NCBI RefSeq assembly: GCF_900187455.1 | Contig: NZ_FYDX01000003.1 | Coordinates: 1-64,000 of the forward strand | Direction of reading: 5' to 3' | Length of the DNA: 64,000 nt | Source: Pseudomonas sp. Irchel 3E13 | GTDB lineage: Bacteria > Pseudomonadota > Gammaproteobacteria > Pseudomonadales > Pseudomonadaceae | In this document: piece by piece, positions 9,926-21,607 of the stretch | How the letters are laid out: each line of letters begins with the position of its first letter | Position numbering within the stretch: position 1 is the first letter of the stretch | The notes under the pieces: model-generated | The model's database searches: none | Told to the model about the DNA's origin: nothing | The model's input: only the letters and a program-made list of their open reading frames with translations | Made by a program: the position numbers and the translations under genes

Positions 9926-10433
9926 TGTGGCTGCGGGGCGTTTCGGACGCCTTGCCTGGCTCTGGCTGAGCGTGCTGGTCCTGGTCCTTGACCAGGCCAG
10001 CAAGTTTTACTTCGAAGGTGCGTTGAGCCTGTACCAGCAGATCGTGGTCATTCCCGACTACTTCAGCTGGACCCTGGCCTACAACACCGGTGCCGCGTTC
10101 AGCTTCCTGGCTGACAGCTCCGGCTGGCAGCGCTGGCTGTTTGCCCTGATCGCGGTAGTGGTCAGTGCGGTGCTGGTGGTCTGGCTCAAGCGCCTTGGAC
10201 GCAACGAAACCTGGCTGGCGGTCGCGCTGGCGCTGGTGCTCGGTGGCGCTCTGGGCAACCTGTACGACCGTATCGTACTGGGCCATGTGGTCGATTTCAT
10301 TTTGGTGCACTGGCAGAACCGCTGGTACTTCCCGGCCTTCAACCTGGCCGACAGCGCCATTACCGCAGGCGCGGTGATGCTGGCGCTGGATATGTTCAAA
10401 AGCAAAAAGTCCGGAGAACCCGTCCATGACTGA
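9918..10433 (+). CDS. lspA: Lipoprotein signal peptidase (signal peptidase II)
   Basis: A 171-residue integral membrane aspartic protease that removes signal peptides from diacylglyceryl-modified prolipoproteins. Four membrane segments are visible. The family motifs [25 protein letters not shown] and FNLADSAI are present; the last two carry the catalytic aspartates (VDF and NLAD). The ATG at 9918 overlaps the ileS stop by 8 bases. The 3' end overlaps fkpB by 8 bases. The ileS-lspA-fkpB-ispH order is widely conserved in gammaproteobacteria. Confidence 0.97.
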   Translation: MPNVAAGRFGRLAWLWLSVLVLVLDQASKFYFEGALSLYQQIVVIPDYFSWTLAYNTGAAFSFLADSSGWQRWLFALIAVVVSAVLVVWLKRLGRNETWLAVALALVLGGALGNLYDRIVLGHVVDFILVHWQNRWYFPAFNLADSAITAGAVMLALDMFKSKKSGEPVHD

Positions 10434-10863
10434 AACCCGTATCGGCCAGAACACCGAAGTCACCCTGCACTTCGCACTGCATCTGGAAAACGGCGATACC
10501 GTCGACAGCACGTTCGACAAGGCGCCGGCGGTATTCAAAGTGGGCGACGGCAACCTGTTGCCCGGCTTCGAGGCAGCCATCTTTGGCTTCAAGGCGGGCG
10601 ACAAGCGCAGCGTAGCCGTTGCCCCCGAGAACGCCTTCGGCCAGCCCAACCCGCAGAACGTACAGATCATGCCGCGCTCGCAGTTCCAGGACATGGAGCT
10701 GTCCGAGGGCCTGCTGGTCATCTTCAACGACGCGGCCAACGCGGAACTGCCCGGTGTGGTGAAGGCGTTCGACGACGCTCAGGTGACCGTCGACTTCAAC
10801 CATCCCCTGGCTGGCAAGACCCTGAACTTCGAGGTGGAAATCCTCGGGGTGAAGGCCCTCTGA
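10426..10863 (+). CDS. fkpB: FKBP-type peptidyl-prolyl cis-trans isomerase (SlpA-like)
   Basis: A 145-residue cytoplasmic FKBP with an insert-in-flap domain, the SlpA/FkpB type that combines prolyl isomerase and chaperone activity. The sequence shows [19 protein letters not shown], then the substrate pocket [15 protein letters not shown] and the family-typical [10 protein letters not shown]. The length is normal for the family. It starts inside the end of lspA and is followed after 14 bases by ispH. Confidence 0.95.
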   Translation: MTETRIGQNTEVTLHFALHLENGDTVDSTFDKAPAVFKVGDGNLLPGFEAAIFGFKAGDKRSVAVAPENAFGQPNPQNVQIMPRSQFQDMELSEGLLVIFNDAANAELPGVVKAFDDAQVTVDFNHPLAGKTLNFEVEILGVKAL

Positions 10864-10877
10864 GCCTGGAGTCCCTC

Positions 10878-11825
10878 ATGCAGATCAAACTCGCCAACCC
10901 CCGTGGCTTCTGTGCCGGCGTGGACCGGGCGATCGAAATCGTCAACCGGGCATTGGAGGTCTTCGGACCTCCGATCTACGTCCGCCACGAAGTCGTGCAC
11001 AACAAGTTCGTCGTCGAAGACCTGCGCGCCCGTGGCGCCATCTTCGTCGAAGAGCTGGATCAGGTGCCGGACGACGTCATCGTGATTTTCAGCGCCCATG
11101 GCGTTTCCCAGGCCGTGCGCCAGGAAGCGGCCGGACGTGGCCTGAAAGTCTTCGACGCCACGTGTCCGCTGGTGACCAAGGTGCATATCGAAGTGGCGCG
11201 CTACAGCCGCGACGGTAAGGAGTGCATCCTCATCGGCCATGCCGGTCACCCGGAAGTCGAAGGCACCATGGGTCAGTACGACACCGCCAATGGCGGCTCC
11301 ATCTACCTGGTCGAGGATGAAGAAGATGTCGCCCAGCTTGAGGTGCGCAACCCCGAGCAACTGGCCTTCGTGACTCAGACCACGCTGTCGATGGATGACA
11401 CCAGTCGCGTTATCGATGCGCTGCGCACGCGCTTCCCCAGCATCGGTGGGCCGCGCAAGGACGACATCTGTTACGCCACGCAAAACCGCCAGGACGCGGT
11501 CAAGCAATTGGCCGCCGAGTCCGATGTGGTACTGGTGGTCGGCAGCCCGAACAGCTCCAACTCCAACCGCCTGCGCGAGCTGGCGGAGCGCATGTCGACG
11601 CCGGCCTACCTGATCGATGGCGCCGAAGACCTGCAACGCAGCTGGTTCGATGGCGTCGAGCGGATCGGTATCACCGCAGGCGCCTCCGCACCGGAAGTGC
11701 TGGTGCGCGGCGTGATTCAGCAGTTACGCGATTGGGGCGCCACAGGGGCTCAGGAACTGGACGGTCGCGAGGAGAACGTCACCTTCTCGATGCCCAAGGA
11801 ACTGCGGGTTCGCCCGATCAACTGA
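10878..11825 (+). CDS. ispH: 4-hydroxy-3-methylbut-2-enyl diphosphate reductase
   Basis: A 315-residue iron-sulphur enzyme that performs the last step of the methylerythritol phosphate pathway, giving IPP and DMAPP. The conserved blocks [24 protein letters not shown] and [10 protein letters not shown] are present, with cysteines for the iron-sulphur cluster in the first two (and a further Cys just before YATQ). GGAG lies just before the ATG. It closes the ribF-ileS-lspA-fkpB series and converges on the fimT-like pilin gene, whose stop is only 7 bases away. Confidence 0.97.
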   Translation: MQIKLANPRGFCAGVDRAIEIVNRALEVFGPPIYVRHEVVHNKFVVEDLRARGAIFVEELDQVPDDVIVIFSAHGVSQAVRQEAAGRGLKVFDATCPLVTKVHIEVARYSRDGKECILIGHAGHPEVEGTMGQYDTANGGSIYLVEDEEDVAQLEVRNPEQLAFVTQTTLSMDDTSRVIDALRTRFPSIGGPRKDDICYATQNRQDAVKQLAAESDVVLVVGSPNSSNSNRLRELAERMSTPAYLIDGAEDLQRSWFDGVERIGITAGASAPEVLVRGVIQQLRDWGATGAQELDGREENVTFSMPKELRVRPIN

Positions 11826-11832
11826 GCTTCGT

Positions 11833-12324
11833 TTAGCACAAGGGCTTGTTGGTCGGCTCATGCAGCAGGCTGATACGCCCGCTGCGTGATAGCACGATCT
11901 GGTACAGGTTTTCCTGCCTGGGCTCCCCGCACACCTGCAGGGACCCGGACAGGAAAGCACCTCCGTGCCGCAACGGCACTCCCAACCCGCTGAAGCGTAC
12001 CTGTTGGGCGACCGGCTGATTGCCGATAATCCTCACGTGCCCCTTCGCTGAATACTCTCGTAACAATGGTGTGTCGCTCTGTTCGAGCAGCATGCGCCAA
12101 CCGTTGCCCCAGCCTCCCTCCATTGCTTGAAGCGTGATCACCCGGTTTCGCAGCAAGGCCTCGCTGCGCGCGGCTCTCAGTGCCTGGGCGAGGTGTTTCG
12201 CTGCGGCTTGCTGTTGCAGGTCACTGCTCATTTTGCTGTAGGTCGTTGTTCCGAGCTGGGTCAGCAAAGCCACCAGCGCCAGCGCGAACATCATTTGAAT
12301 CAGTGTTACGCCCTTTTGCTTCAC
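11833..12324 (-). CDS. fimT: GspH/FimT-family minor pseudopilin
   Basis: A 163-residue type IV pilin-like protein. After the short leader VKQKG comes the hydrophobic helix VTLIQMMFALALVALL, so prepilin peptidase should cut after Gly5. Residue +5 of the mature protein is Gln instead of the usual Glu, which is unusual for a minor pilin. I chose the GTG at 12324 because AGGAAGG lies a suitable distance upstream and the leader then has normal length; longer starts add a poor N-terminus. It is divergent from pilV-pilW-pilX-pilE, with which it likely works. The symbol is tentative (fimT versus fimU). Confidence 0.8.
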   Translation of the reverse strand: MKQKGVTLIQMMFALALVALLTQLGTTTYSKMSSDLQQQAAAKHLAQALRAARSEALLRNRVITLQAMEGGWGNGWRMLLEQSDTPLLREYSAKGHVRIIGNQPVAQQVRFSGLGVPLRHGGAFLSGSLQVCGEPRQENLYQIVLSRSGRISLLHEPTNKPLC

Positions 12325-12430
12325 CGTGCGTTCCTTCCTGGAAGTGCTTCTCTGTAGGTTCGACCGCGAACCGGATGGCGTCGAGTCAGCCAGGTTTGCA
12401 GTTTGCCGAGGAATATTCGCGGAGGTGTGC

Positions 12431-12793
12431 ATGGCAAGGAAGCCACAGCAGGGATTGACCCTGATTGAAGTCATGGTTGCGCTGGTGCTGCTGTCGTCAG
12501 GGCTGTTGGCGATGGCGGCGTTGCAAGGGCGCGCATTGCAGGGCTCCGATGGCGCCCGGATCACTAGCCAGGTTGCCTGGCTGGCGCAGGGGATGTTGGA
12601 GCGGGCGCGTTCGGCGGGCGGTATCGATGCCGCAGACCGGCTTGAGTTTCAGCAGTCGGTCGAGGCGTTTGTCGGCGGGGCAGGGCAAGGAAAGGTTCGG
12701 GAAGACGCCGGCCAGGTCCGTGTGAGCATTGGCTGGAGCGAGGAGCGGACTGGCGGTGGGCAGCGGCTCCATGAGCTGGGCGGTGTGCGATGA
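12431..12793 (+). CDS. pilV: Type IV pilus minor pilin PilV-like
   Basis: A 120-residue minor pilin with leader MARKPQQG and mature start LTLIEVMVALVLLSSGLLAM, carrying the canonical Glu at +5. PilV-type proteins prime pilus assembly together with PilW, PilX and PilE. It is shorter than typical PilV proteins (about 180 residues), so part of the C-terminal domain may be missing. The start follows GGAGGTG in the leader region. Its end overlaps pilW by 4 bases (ATGA). Confidence 0.82.
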   Translation: MARKPQQGLTLIEVMVALVLLSSGLLAMAALQGRALQGSDGARITSQVAWLAQGMLERARSAGGIDAADRLEFQQSVEAFVGGAGQGKVREDAGQVRVSIGWSEERTGGGQRLHELGGVR

Positions 12794-13437
12794 GGGCGGC
12801 AGCGGGTTTCAGCCTGGTCGAGGTGTTGCTGGCGCTGAGCCTCGGTTTGCTGGTGGTCATGGCCGGCAGCCGGGTTTTCATTGCTGCCTTGCAGAGCTGG
12901 CAGGCGCAGGAGGTTGCCGCCGGATTACAGGAAGATGCGCGTTTTGTCCTGCAGCGGCTGGCGCGGGATATCCGGATGGCGGGAATGTTCGGCTGCCTGC
13001 GGCCTGAGGCCATGACCTTCACAAGTCCGGCCACCGCGCAGGCATTCTCCCGCCCTGTCAGTCTGGAGCGCACGGGTGACGGCACGTTGCACAGCCTCAC
13101 CTTGATCAGTGCCCAGGCTGGGGAGTTGGGCGGTGCGCCGGACTGGACGCTGATCACGGATTGCCGGACCACTGCCGATGTCGTTGAGGGCGTTGCGCCT
13201 CCTCGCGCAGGTACCTTCACGGTACCGCTGCGCCGCCAGGTGTATCGGTTGAACGCCGCCGACCTGTTGCTCAGCAGTGGTGGCAGCAATGCGGTGCTGA
13301 TTGGAAATATCAGCCGGCTGGACGTCGAGCAGGAAACGGACCTCCTGAAACTCCGCCTCACCCTGGATGATCCGCAACGGCGAGTACGGGCGCAGACCTA
13401 CCATCTGGCGGTCGCGCTTCGCAACGGGTGGCCCTGA
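12790..13437 (+). CDS. pilW: Type IV pilus minor pilin PilW-like
   Basis: A 215-residue minor pilin with a very short leader (MRAAAG) and mature N-terminus FSLVEVLLALSLGLLVVMAG. The motif DARFVLQRLARDIRMAGMFGC is typical of PilW. The start overlaps the pilV stop, and the stop TGA overlaps the pilX ATG (TGATG). This places the protein in a translationally coupled pilV-pilW-pilX unit. Compared with Pseudomonas aeruginosa PilW (about 270 residues) it is somewhat short. Confidence 0.85.
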   Translation: MRAAAGFSLVEVLLALSLGLLVVMAGSRVFIAALQSWQAQEVAAGLQEDARFVLQRLARDIRMAGMFGCLRPEAMTFTSPATAQAFSRPVSLERTGDGTLHSLTLISAQAGELGGAPDWTLITDCRTTADVVEGVAPPRAGTFTVPLRRQVYRLNAADLLLSSGGSNAVLIGNISRLDVEQETDLLKLRLTLDDPQRRVRAQTYHLAVALRNGWP

Positions 13438-13952
13438 TGCGTCGGCGTGCGGCAAAGCAGCATGGAAACGTTCTGCTGCTGTGCATGACGCTGCTGATGT
13501 TGTTGGGCTTGCTGGGTCTGTCGGCCATGCAGGGTGCGATCCAGCAGCAACGCATGGCCAGTAATCTGCTGGCTTCGATGCGGGCGTTCGAGTCGGCGGA
13601 GCGCCTGTTGCGGGTAGGGGAGGCGCGTCTGCCAGGGGCCGTCATCGGTCCTTGTGGTGTCTGCCTGCCGCCCCCGGAAGCCGAGTGGGTGCAGGCGGCT
13701 GGTATCCATCATGGAGGCAGTGGCTCCGGACTTGTCTGGCAGGGTGGGGACGCCGGTCTGTACCTGATCCAGAACCTGGGGCCAAGCAATCGCGCGCGGG
13801 GCATGCCGGAAGAGCTGTCCGTCACGCTATTCCGTATTACTGCCATCGGCCTGGAGGGTGAATCCCGGGTCGTCCTTGAAAGCACCTTTGCGTGGCCGGA
13901 GCTGCCGGGTGATGTGCCTGCCCGGCGTGTCGCCTGGCGGCAAATATTCTAG
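13437..13952 (+). CDS. pilX: Type IV pilus assembly protein PilX-like
   Basis: A 171-residue protein with leader MRRRAAKQHG, the hydrophobic segment NVLLLCMTLLMLLGLLGLSA, and MQGAIQQQRMASNLLASMRA plus AFESAERLL, typical of PilX N-terminal domains. PilX-type subunits lack Glu5, as here. It overlaps pilW by one base. In P. aeruginosa the next gene is pilY1, the large tip adhesin, but here pilE follows after only 8 bases. Confidence 0.83.
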   Translation: MRRRAAKQHGNVLLLCMTLLMLLGLLGLSAMQGAIQQQRMASNLLASMRAFESAERLLRVGEARLPGAVIGPCGVCLPPPEAEWVQAAGIHHGGSGSGLVWQGGDAGLYLIQNLGPSNRARGMPEELSVTLFRITAIGLEGESRVVLESTFAWPELPGDVPARRVAWRQIF

Positions 13953-13960
13953 GAGTATTC

Positions 13961-14371
13961 ATGCAGCGAACCGAGAAGGGCCTGAGCCTCATTGAATTGT
14001 TGATTGTCGTCGCACTGGTCGGCATGCTGGCGAGCATTGCCTACCCCAGCTACAGCGAAATGGTCAAAAAGGCCGCGCGCACGGAAATAGTCGGGATCTT
14101 GTTCGAAAGCGCGCAGCACCTGGAGCAGCACCACTCCCGCACCGGTCGCTATACCGACTCCGAAGCGGGGGCGGCCCGACTGCCGGACGGAAACGCCCAT
14201 TACAGCCTGTATGCCAAGCGCGAAGCCGACAGCTACGTCCTGACTGCCAGACGGCGGGTCGGCGCGGCCATGGCTTCTGACGCCTGCGGCGATTTCGAGC
14301 TTGATCATCGAGGAGTGCGGTCCAATCCTTCGCGCGGCGAAGATGCGCGCCTGGGCTGCTGGGGCGGTTGA
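13961..14371 (+). CDS. pilE: Type IV pilin PilE-like
   Basis: A 136-residue pilin with leader MQRTEKG and mature start LSLIELLIVVALVGMLASIA (Glu at +5), then AYPSYSEMVKKAARTE, a typical PilE N-terminal helix. Two cysteines near the C-terminus (ACGDFEL and LGCWGG) can form the pilin disulphide loop. It is the last gene of the minor-pilin run; thiO starts 56 bases later. The absence of pilY1 and pilY2 between pilX and this gene is notable. Confidence 0.85.
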   Translation: MQRTEKGLSLIELLIVVALVGMLASIAYPSYSEMVKKAARTEIVGILFESAQHLEQHHSRTGRYTDSEAGAARLPDGNAHYSLYAKREADSYVLTARRRVGAAMASDACGDFELDHRGVRSNPSRGEDARLGCWGG

Positions 14372-14427
14372 AGTCATTCATGGCGCCGGGCTGGCGCCGC
14401 GGTTCATTTCGGGTACTGGATCTACAG

Positions 14428-15531
14428 ATGACCAAGCAAGTAGTGATTGTGGGTGGCGGTGTGATCGGCCTGCTGACGGCGTTCAACCTGGCCAAGGACG
14501 TCGAGCGGGTGGTGGTGTGCGACAAGGGCGAGTTGGGCGGTGAGTCGTCCTGGGCGGGCGGCGGTATCGTTTCGCCGCTTTATCCCTGGCGCTACAGCCC
14601 GGCGGTGACTGCCTTGGCGCACTGGTCCCAGGATTTCTATCCACAGCTTGGCGAACATCTGTTCAGCAGCACCGGGGTCGATCCGCAGGTTCATGTGACC
14701 GGTCTGTACTGGCTTGATCTGGATGACGAAGCCGAAGCGCTGGCCTGGGCGAAGCGGGAAGGGCGTCCGTTGAGCAAGGTCGCGGTGTCCGAGGCATATG
14801 CCGCCGTGCCTGTGCTCGGGCCGGGCTTCAACAGTGCGGTGTACATGGCAGGTGTTGCCAACGTCCGTAATCCGCGCTTGCTGAAGTCACTCAAGGCGGC
14901 ATTGCAGGCGCTGCCCAACGTTACCCTCCAGGAACATTGCGAAATCACCGGCTTCGTCCGCGAAGGCGAGCGCATTGCCGGCGTCCAGACCACTGCGGGG
15001 ACTATCGAGGCGGATGAGGTAGTACTCACGGCCGGGGCCTGGAGTGGTGACCTTCTGCGCCTGCTAGGTTTCTCTCTGCCTGTGGAGCCGGTCAAAGGGC
15101 AGATGATTCTGTTCAAGTGCGCCGAGGACTTCCTGCCCAGCATGGTCCTGGCCAAGGGGCGCTATGCGATCCCGCGCCGTGATGGCCACATTCTGGTGGG
15201 CAGTACGCTGGAGCATGCCGGTTACGACAAGACGCCGACCCCGGACGCGCTGCAAAGCCTGCGGGCTTCGGCGATCGAATTGCTACCGGCGCTGGCGGAT
15301 GCGACACCGGTAGGGCATTGGGCGGGATTGCGTCCCGGCTCTCCGGAAGGGGTGCCGTACATCGGTCGAGTGCCGGGCTGCGAGGGTCTGTGGCTGAACT
15401 GCGGGCATTACCGCAATGGACTGGTGCTGGCGCCAGCTTCCTGCCAATTGTTCAGCGACCTGCTGAGTGGACGCGAGCCGATCATCGATCCGGCACCTTA
15501 TGCGCCCCACGGGCGCCTGGAAGCGCTCTGA
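14428..15531 (+). CDS. thiO: Glycine oxidase ThiO
   Basis: A 367-residue FAD-dependent D-amino acid oxidase-type enzyme. It probably oxidises glycine to iminoglycine for the thiazole ring of thiamine. The N-terminal Rossmann motif is VVIVGGGVIGLLTAFNLA. Further family blocks are GGESSWAGGGIVSPLYPW and, near the end, GLRPGSPEGVPYIGRVPG with LNCGHYRNGLVLAPAS. I chose the ATG at 14428, directly before the Rossmann fold; an upstream ATG at 14368 would overlap pilE. Converges on the small gene at 15551. Confidence 0.93.
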   Translation: MTKQVVIVGGGVIGLLTAFNLAKDVERVVVCDKGELGGESSWAGGGIVSPLYPWRYSPAVTALAHWSQDFYPQLGEHLFSSTGVDPQVHVTGLYWLDLDDEAEALAWAKREGRPLSKVAVSEAYAAVPVLGPGFNSAVYMAGVANVRNPRLLKSLKAALQALPNVTLQEHCEITGFVREGERIAGVQTTAGTIEADEVVLTAGAWSGDLLRLLGFSLPVEPVKGQMILFKCAEDFLPSMVLAKGRYAIPRRDGHILVGSTLEHAGYDKTPTPDALQSLRASAIELLPALADATPVGHWAGLRPGSPEGVPYIGRVPGCEGLWLNCGHYRNGLVLAPASCQLFSDLLSGREPIIDPAPYAPHGRLEAL

Positions 15532-15550
15532 CCGGCGGCAGCCGTTGGCC

Positions 15551-15781
15551 TCAGCGTTTGTCGCTGGGGCCTTGTTCCAGATGTGCCGTGCTGCAATACC
15601 ACTCGTTGCCGCGATGCAGGGCGCGGTCGTTTGGCAGGTGCACGCCGCAGTGAGAGCAGCGCACCATCTTCAGCGGGGCGTCCAGAGGCGTGGAGGTTGA
15701 GGCGGCACTGCCTGCCTTGAACTTGCGCCACAGCCAGAACGCGGCGGCAATCAGGGCAATCCAGAAAAGTAGGCGAACCAT
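15551..15781 (-). CDS. Small PP0621-family membrane protein with zinc-ribbon-like cysteines
   Basis: A 76-residue protein with one N-terminal membrane segment (MVRLLFWIALIAAAFWLWRK) and a short C-terminal domain holding CSHCGVHLP and a further cysteine in WYCSTAH, a zinc-ribbon-like arrangement. I recognise it as the PP0621 family found in pseudomonads, whose function is not known. The end lies 19 bases from the thiO stop, on the opposite strand. Confidence 0.75.
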   Translation of the reverse strand: MVRLLFWIALIAAAFWLWRKFKAGSAASTSTPLDAPLKMVRCSHCGVHLPNDRALHRGNEWYCSTAHLEQGPSDKR

Positions 15782-15841
15782 GGTGTCCAGCTTATTCAGT
15801 GAAGATGCGCCAGTTTAGAAGAGCTGCTGACGGCGGCCAAT

Positions 15842-15871
15842 AAAAAAGGGAGGCCCAAGCCTCCCTTTTTT
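15842..15871. terminator. Terminator after bamD
   Basis: AAAAAAGGGAGGC (15842-15854), a CCAA loop and GCCTCCCTTTTTT (15859-15871) form a 13-bp stem with T runs on both strands. It lies 13 bases after the bamD stop. Confidence 0.92.
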
Positions 15872-15884
15872 CATTTCGTTGCGA

Positions 15885-16901
15885 TCAGTCAAACACGCCG
15901 AAGGTCATGTAGCTGAACCACGAACGGTCATCATTGTTGCCTTCGGCTTCGTGATGCTCTTCCTGCATCACATCACCGTCTTTAGGCAGCAGATCTTCCG
16001 GAATCGCTTCCTTGGCATCTTCGTACTGCTTGATCACGTCCTGGTTGGCGCGGGTTTCACCCGGCGGCAGCGGCGCGGCGGTTTCGATCAGGCCCAGCGT
16101 GGCCTTGGACAGCCAGCCGCGGTTGTCGGCTTCTTCCTGACGCGGCACGAACTGACCGTCAACCAGGCTCGGATGGTCAGGGTAGTTGAGCTTCAGGGTT
16201 TCCAGGCTGGTGGCAGCCAGGTCGTCCAGGTGCAGACGCTGGTAGGCCTCGACCATCACGGCCAGACCGTCGCCGACCGATGGGGTTTCCTGGAAGTTCT
16301 CGACCACATAGCGACCGCGGTTGGCGGCGGCGACGTAGGCCTGACGGGTCAGGTAGTAGTCGGCAACGTGGATTTCGTAGGAAGCCAGCAGGTTGCGCAG
16401 GTAGATCATCCGCTGCTTGGCATCAGGCGCGTAGCGGCTGTTGGGGTAGCGGCTGGTCAGCTGGGCAAATTCGTTGTACGAGTCGCGGGCGGCACCCGGG
16501 TCACGCTTGGTCATGTCCAGCGGCAGGAAGCGCGCCAGCAGGCCACGGTCCTGGTCGAAAGACGTCAGGCCCTTCAGGTAGTAGGCGTAGTCGACGTTCG
16601 GGTGCTGGGGGTGCAGGCGAATGAAACGCTCTGCCGCGGACTTGGCCGCTTCAGGCTCGGCGTTCTTGTAGTTCGCGAAGATCAGCTCAAGCTGCGCCTG
16701 GTCTGCGTAGCGACCGAACGGATAACGCGACTCCAGTGCCTTCAGTTTCGCGGTGGCGCTGGTATAGCTGTGGTTGTCCAGGTCAGCTTGCGCCTGCTGG
16801 TACAACTCGGCTTCGCTCAGGTTTTCGTCGACGACTTCCTTCGAAGAACAAGCAGCGGTCAGTCCGAGGATGGCGATCAGCAGCAGGTGTTTCACTTGCA
16901 T
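15885..16901 (-). CDS. bamD: Outer membrane assembly lipoprotein BamD
   Basis: A 338-residue lipoprotein of the BAM complex that inserts beta-barrel proteins into the outer membrane. The signal peptide [20 protein letters not shown] ends in a lipobox with the acylated Cys at about residue 18. Tetratricopeptide-like helices follow ([48 protein letters not shown]). The C-terminus is longer than E. coli BamD, as usual in Pseudomonas. The start at 16901 gives a normal signal peptide; a longer in-frame start at 17024 does not. Divergent from rluD. Confidence 0.95.
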   Translation of the reverse strand: MQVKHLLLIAILGLTAACSSKEVVDENLSEAELYQQAQADLDNHSYTSATAKLKALESRYPFGRYADQAQLELIFANYKNAEPEAAKSAAERFIRLHPQHPNVDYAYYLKGLTSFDQDRGLLARFLPLDMTKRDPGAARDSYNEFAQLTSRYPNSRYAPDAKQRMIYLRNLLASYEIHVADYYLTRQAYVAAANRGRYVVENFQETPSVGDGLAVMVEAYQRLHLDDLAATSLETLKLNYPDHPSLVDGQFVPRQEEADNRGWLSKATLGLIETAAPLPPGETRANQDVIKQYEDAKEAIPEDLLPKDGDVMQEEHHEAEGNNDDRSWFSYMTFGVFD

Positions 16902-17050
16902 GGCGGCTTGCGTCCCTATGACGGCCGCTGTCTTGGGCGTGGCCGTCCTGTTATGATGAGCGCCCCGTGGAACCCTCGGGGCAAAAGACGCCGTATTTAA
17001 CCACAAGCGCGCAGCCGAAACCAAAGGCTGTGCCGTCGCCTGATTCGAGC

Positions 17051-18013
17051 ATGTCCGAGATCATTCAACTTAGCGCAGAGGTGCCGTCCGAATTGGGCGG
17101 TCAACGCCTCGACCAAGTCGCCGCCCAATTATTCGCTGAGCACTCGCGCTCGCGCCTATCCGCCTGGATCAAAGAGGGCCTACTGACCGTCGATGGCAAT
17201 GTCGTGCGCCCGCGTGACATCGTCCATGGCGGTGCCATCCTGGCCCTCGAGGCCGAGCAGGAAGCCCAGGGCGAGTGGATCGCCCAGGACATCGCGCTGG
17301 ACATCGTCTACGAAGACGACCAGATCCTGGTGATCAACAAGCCAACTGGCCTGGTGGTTCACCCGGCTGCCGGTCATGCCGACGGCACCCTGCTCAATGC
17401 CCTGTTGCACCACGTCCCGGACATCATCAATGTGCCGCGTGCCGGCATCGTCCATCGCCTGGACAAGGACACCACCGGTCTGATGGTGGTGGCCAAGACC
17501 CTGGAAGCGCAGACCAACCTGGTCGCGCAGTTGCAGAGTCGCACGGTCAGCCGCATCTATGAGTGCATCGTGGTGGGCGTGGTGACTGCTGGTGGCAAGA
17601 TCAATGCCCCTATCGGCCGCCACGGCTCGCAACGCCAGCGCATGGCGGTGATGGACAGCGGCAAGCCGGCCATCAGCCACTACCGTGTTCTGGAGCGCTT
17701 CCGCTCCCACACGCATGTGCGGGTCAAGCTGGAGACCGGGCGTACCCACCAGATTCGGGTGCATATGGCTCACGTCAACTTCCCGCTGGTAGGTGACCCC
17801 GTCTATGGCGGGCGCTTCCGCATTCCGCCAGCCGCCAACCCCACCATGGTTGATGCACTCAAGACCTTCCCGCGTCAGGCGCTGCACGCGCGCTTCCTGG
17901 AACTGGCGCATCCGACCACCGGTCAGCGCATGAAGTGGGAATCGCCGCTGCCGGATGATTTCGTCTGGATGCTGTCGCTGCTCAAGCAGGACCGCGAGGC
18001 GTTCGTCGGATGA
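17051..18013 (+). CDS. rluD: 23S rRNA pseudouridine synthase RluD
   Basis: A 320-residue enzyme that makes pseudouridines 1911, 1915 and 1917 in helix 69 of 23S rRNA. An S4 RNA-binding domain ([21 protein letters not shown]) precedes the catalytic domain, whose motif [19 protein letters not shown] holds the catalytic aspartate. The start at 17051 ([11 protein letters not shown]) matches the family. The stop overlaps the next gene as ATGA. The arrangement bamD divergent from rluD-pgeF-clpB is conserved across pseudomonads. Confidence 0.96.
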   Translation: MSEIIQLSAEVPSELGGQRLDQVAAQLFAEHSRSRLSAWIKEGLLTVDGNVVRPRDIVHGGAILALEAEQEAQGEWIAQDIALDIVYEDDQILVINKPTGLVVHPAAGHADGTLLNALLHHVPDIINVPRAGIVHRLDKDTTGLMVVAKTLEAQTNLVAQLQSRTVSRIYECIVVGVVTAGGKINAPIGRHGSQRQRMAVMDSGKPAISHYRVLERFRSHTHVRVKLETGRTHQIRVHMAHVNFPLVGDPVYGGRFRIPPAANPTMVDALKTFPRQALHARFLELAHPTTGQRMKWESPLPDDFVWMLSLLKQDREAFVG

Positions 18014-18750
18014 GCCTCCTGGCTCCCAGCCTGCTGATTCCGGACTGGCCAGCGCCAGCCCGGGTCAGGGCGTGCGTGACAACGCGCGCGGGCGGGACCA
18101 GCCAGGTGCCTTACGACACGCTCAACCTCGGTGACCATGTTGGCGATGCGCCGGCAGCGGTGGCCGAAAACCGCCGGCGTCTGACCGAAGAATGTACCGT
18201 TCGTCCGGCCTGGCTCAAGCAGGTGCATGGTCTTGCGGTGGCTTATGCCGACCCGCAGGTGATTGCTGAAGCCGACGCCAGTTGGACAGATATTCCCGGT
18301 ATCGCCTGCACGGTGATGACCGCCGACTGTCTGCCCGCGCTGTTCTGTGATCGCGCGGGCACCCGGGTAGCTGCGGCGCATGCCGGCTGGCGCGGTCTGG
18401 CGGGCGGTGTGCTGGAAGCCACGCTGGACACCCTGGCAGTGGATCCCAAGGATGTTCTGGTCTGGCTGGGTCCGGCCATCGGGCCGCAGGCCTTCGAAGT
18501 GGGCGCCGAGGTTCGCGAGGCGTTCATGGCCATTCATCCTCAAGCCGCTTCGGCTTTCGTGCCCGGCGCCCAGCCAGGCAAGTTCATGGCCGACATCTAT
18601 GCCCTGGCGCGTATTCGCCTGGTTGCGCGAGGTGTCGAGGCTGTCTATGGCGGTGGTTACTGCACAGTGACCGACTCGCGCTTCTTCTCTTATCGACGCA
18701 ATCCGCACACGGGTCGCTTCGCATCCTTGGTCTGGCTCGAACCCAACTGA
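18010..18750 (+). CDS. pgeF: Peptidoglycan editing factor PgeF (YfiH family)
   Basis: A 246-residue protein of the YfiH/laccase-domain family. Members have been described as purine nucleoside phosphorylases or polyphenol oxidases, and in E. coli as an editing factor that removes wrong amino acids from peptidoglycan precursors. The conserved residues are in VTTRAGGTSQVPYDTLNLG, TADCLPALF and the HAGWRGLAGGV motif. The ATGA overlap with rluD indicates co-translation. The biochemical role in this organism cannot be told from sequence. Confidence 0.92.
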   Translation: MSLLAPSLLIPDWPAPARVRACVTTRAGGTSQVPYDTLNLGDHVGDAPAAVAENRRRLTEECTVRPAWLKQVHGLAVAYADPQVIAEADASWTDIPGIACTVMTADCLPALFCDRAGTRVAAAHAGWRGLAGGVLEATLDTLAVDPKDVLVWLGPAIGPQAFEVGAEVREAFMAIHPQAASAFVPGAQPGKFMADIYALARIRLVARGVEAVYGGGYCTVTDSRFFSYRRNPHTGRFASLVWLEPN

Positions 18751-18770
18751 CCTGAGTCAACGGCGTCAGC

Positions 18771-18796
18771 CTTGAATCTTCCAAAATGATCCACAT
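18771..18796 (+). promoter_or_regulatory. Sigma-32 (RpoH) heat-shock promoter of clpB
   Basis: CTTGAA (18771-18776), a 14-base spacer and CCACAT (18791-18796) match the RpoH consensus CTTGAA-N14-CCCCAT at all but one position. It lies 80 bases before the clpB ATG and is the only strong promoter signal in the pgeF-clpB gap. Confidence 0.85.
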
Positions 18797-18875
18797 CTAC
18801 AGTGGTATCTCAGGCAGGCTTCTCTTCATCAGGTGTGTCCATCGCTCCGGCCTGCCCTTTTAAGGAAGGTAACTT

Positions 18876-21440
<2,565 letters not shown>

Positions 21441-21459
21441 TTTTTCGGCGGGTTGAGAG

Positions 21460-21487
21460 AAGGCCTCGAAATTCGAGGCCTTTTTTC
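21460..21487 (+). terminator. Terminator of clpB
   Basis: AAGGCCTCGA (21460-21469) and TCGAGGCCTT (21473-21482) form a 10-bp stem with a 3-base loop, followed by a run of T. It begins 20 bases after the clpB stop. Confidence 0.92.
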
Positions 21488-21607
21488 TTTGCATTTTCTT
21501 TCGAGTGCTTGTAAAGTGCGCCCCGCTGTATGTCACCCCAGATTTCCGGCGGTAGAAGAAATCTGAAAACAAGTTGCAAATCAGTAAGTTGAATGCAAAT
21601 TGAGGGG

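Noticed and set aside
7070..10003. A 977-residue minus-strand open frame opposite ileS
   Set aside because: ileS is unmistakable on the plus strand; the antisense frame is a product of codon bias.
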